Source of the DNA: Methanobacteriota archaeon
GTDB lineage: Archaea; Halobacteriota; Halobacteria; Halobacteriales; Halalkalicoccaceae
Direction: 5' to 3'
DNA: 14,503 nucleotides
NCBI GenBank assembly: GCA_022561895.1
Contig: JADFQH010000037.1
Span: forward strand, 1 to 14,503
Both the position numbers and the translations under genes were made by a program. Under the pieces are notes generated by a model that saw only the letters and a list, made by a program, of their open reading frames with translations, ran no database searches and was not told the DNA's origin. Below are positions 13,534 through 14,503 of this stretch, one piece after another; position 1 is the first letter of the stretch; each line of letters starts with the position of its first letter.

Positions 13534-14503
13534 GTGCTGACCAAGGATCTCCTTCGCGTTTCGCGTGCGGGCGGGGGCTACCATCTCCAGTTCGCCGACC
13601 GCGAACACCGCCCGCTCGCCGCGAAGGTGCTCGGCGCGTTTCTCGACAACGTCGGCGAGTCATACGAAAGCCTCGACAGCGCGCTTTCGGAACTCGAAGG
13701 CGAGTACGAGTTCAAGCTCGTTCGTGGCCTCGCAAAACTCGCAGAACGCGAAGCGACCTTCGAGACGCGAGCCGAAGTCGATCCCGAACGCGCCCGCCGT
13801 GGGGCGTTCGAGGCGGGCGAGGACCTGCTGGTTGCGGACCGCGAGAGTCGAAGCCAGGCACTGTCACAGGCGGCCAACTCCCTCGGGATCACTCCTACGG
13901 AACTCGATCGGGCGCTCTACGCCGACCGCCAGCAGCGCCAGATCCTTGCCTCCTTCGAGGAGCGCTACGATCCCGAGAGCCTCCTCGTCCAGTACAACCT
14001 CTCTCTCGCACAGACCGCGCTGTTCGACGCCCGCGAAATCCGAGTGCGAAGCAGCGATCCCCGGCGGCTCGTCTCGACTACTAAACGCCTCGGTCTGCTG
14101 TATGAGGTTCGGAAAACCGACTCGGGGCGGGAGTTACGTATTACCGGGCCCGACGCGCTCTTTCGCGCGACTCGTCGGTACGGCACGTGCTTTGCTCGCC
14201 TGCTTCGAGTAGTCGTAAACACCGCAGAGTGGCATTTGACCGCGACCATCGACGACCACGGCACCGAGCGAACACTCGAACTCTCCGAGGACGATCCACT
14301 CCGAGTGCCCGACGGGGGGCCTGGCGTCGAGGTGAGCTACGATAGTGGTGTCGAGCGCGATTTCGCTACCCGATTCGAGGCGCTCGACCTCGACTGGGAT
14401 CTCGTGCGGGAGCCCGAACCGCTCGAAACCGGCGCGAGCGTGATGATTCCCGATTTCGCCTTCGACTATCAGTACGAGGAGTTTCGCATCTTCTTCGAGA
14501 TCA
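13534..14503 (+). CDS. Bax1 (DUF790) family nuclease, 3' end outside window
   Basis: The frame opens with GTG at 13534 (LTKDLLRVSRAGGGYHLQF) and is open for 323 codons to the window edge; the family is about 450-500 residues. The sequence follows the DUF790/Bax1 pattern: a helical N-terminal region with EYEFKLVRGLAKLAERE, then EERYDPESLLVQYNLSLAQT (about 144-163), and later MIPDFAFDY (about 305-313). This last segment is where the restriction-type nuclease core with its metal-binding acidic residues is expected; the rest of the catalytic site is outside the window. Bax1 binds XPB and cuts DNA at the bubble that XPB opens, like eukaryotic XPG. No ATG is available near the start; 'gtttttg' at 13502-13508 is placed for a leaderless mRNA. 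An inverted-repeat element ends 37 bp upstream. Confidence 0.9.
   Translation, partial: MLTKDLLRVSRAGGGYHLQFADREHRPLAAKVLGAFLDNVGESYESLDSALSELEGEYEFKLVRGLAKLAEREATFETRAEVDPERARRGAFEAGEDLLVADRESRSQALSQAANSLGITPTELDRALYADRQQRQILASFEERYDPESLLVQYNLSLAQTALFDAREIRVRSSDPRRLVSTTKRLGLLYEVRKTDSGRELRITGPDALFRATRRYGTCFARLLRVVVNTAEWHLTATIDDHGTERTLELSEDDPLRVPDGGPGVEVSYDSGVERDFATRFEALDLDWDLVREPEPLETGASVMIPDFAFDYQYEEFRIFFEI

Noticed and set aside
13193..13540. 115-residue plus-strand open frame between the two inverted repeats
   Set aside because: Its composition is unlike a haloarchaeal protein. It spans the whole second repeat element, overlaps the start of bax1 and shows no motif.

Overview
The window comes from an extremely halophilic archaeon (class Halobacteria). 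Three things point there. The proteins are very acidic with GC-rich third codon positions. Exported proteins carry twin-arginine plus lipobox signals. Many genes start 25-30 bases after a TATA-like box with no room for a Shine-Dalgarno site, as expected of leaderless archaeal transcripts. The gene set also fits: archaeal XPB/Bax1, DnaK/GrpE and FilR1- and HxlR-type regulators. I cannot fix the genus from sequence alone.

Layout. Positions 1-3234 (minus strand) hold a likely four-gene operon. In transcription order these are a winged-helix regulator, a Tat-exported GH18 chitinase-like lipoprotein, a NodB-like/DUF2334 deacetylase, and a PIG-L family deacetylase cut by the window edge. This combination suggests processing of an N-acetylated amino-sugar polymer. 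Positions 3235-3862 contain no convincing gene. They hold small dyads and then a striking array of about eight different stem-loops that runs into the 3' end of dnaK. dnaK (3863-5788) and grpE (6282-6989) follow on the minus strand with separate TATA boxes. A small frameshifted winged-helix remnant lies between them on the plus strand. No dnaJ is present.

Positions 7410-7931 encode a FilR1-type regulator that has lost its C-terminal part. Positions 8043-9531 (minus) carry an Asp-box beta-propeller protein and a four-helix membrane protein. The latter is divergent from an HxlR-family regulator at 9680-10096, and the shared promoter region has a strikingly symmetrical operator-like repeat. A Tat-lipoprotein serpin (10216-11517) and the XPB/Rad25 helicase (11556-12962) follow, each with its own leaderless-type promoter. 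The partner nuclease gene bax1 (13534 to the window end) is normally next to XPB. Here a 571-bp gene-free stretch separates them and carries two MITE-like inverted-repeat elements of 83 and 84 bp.

The likely functional groups are amino-sugar polymer processing, protein folding under stress, an HxlR-controlled membrane/propeller unit, an extracellular protease inhibitor, and DNA repair by XPB-Bax1. The most unusual non-coding structures are the hairpin array behind dnaK, the symmetrical divergent operator at 9555-9654, and the paired palindromic elements between XPB and bax1.
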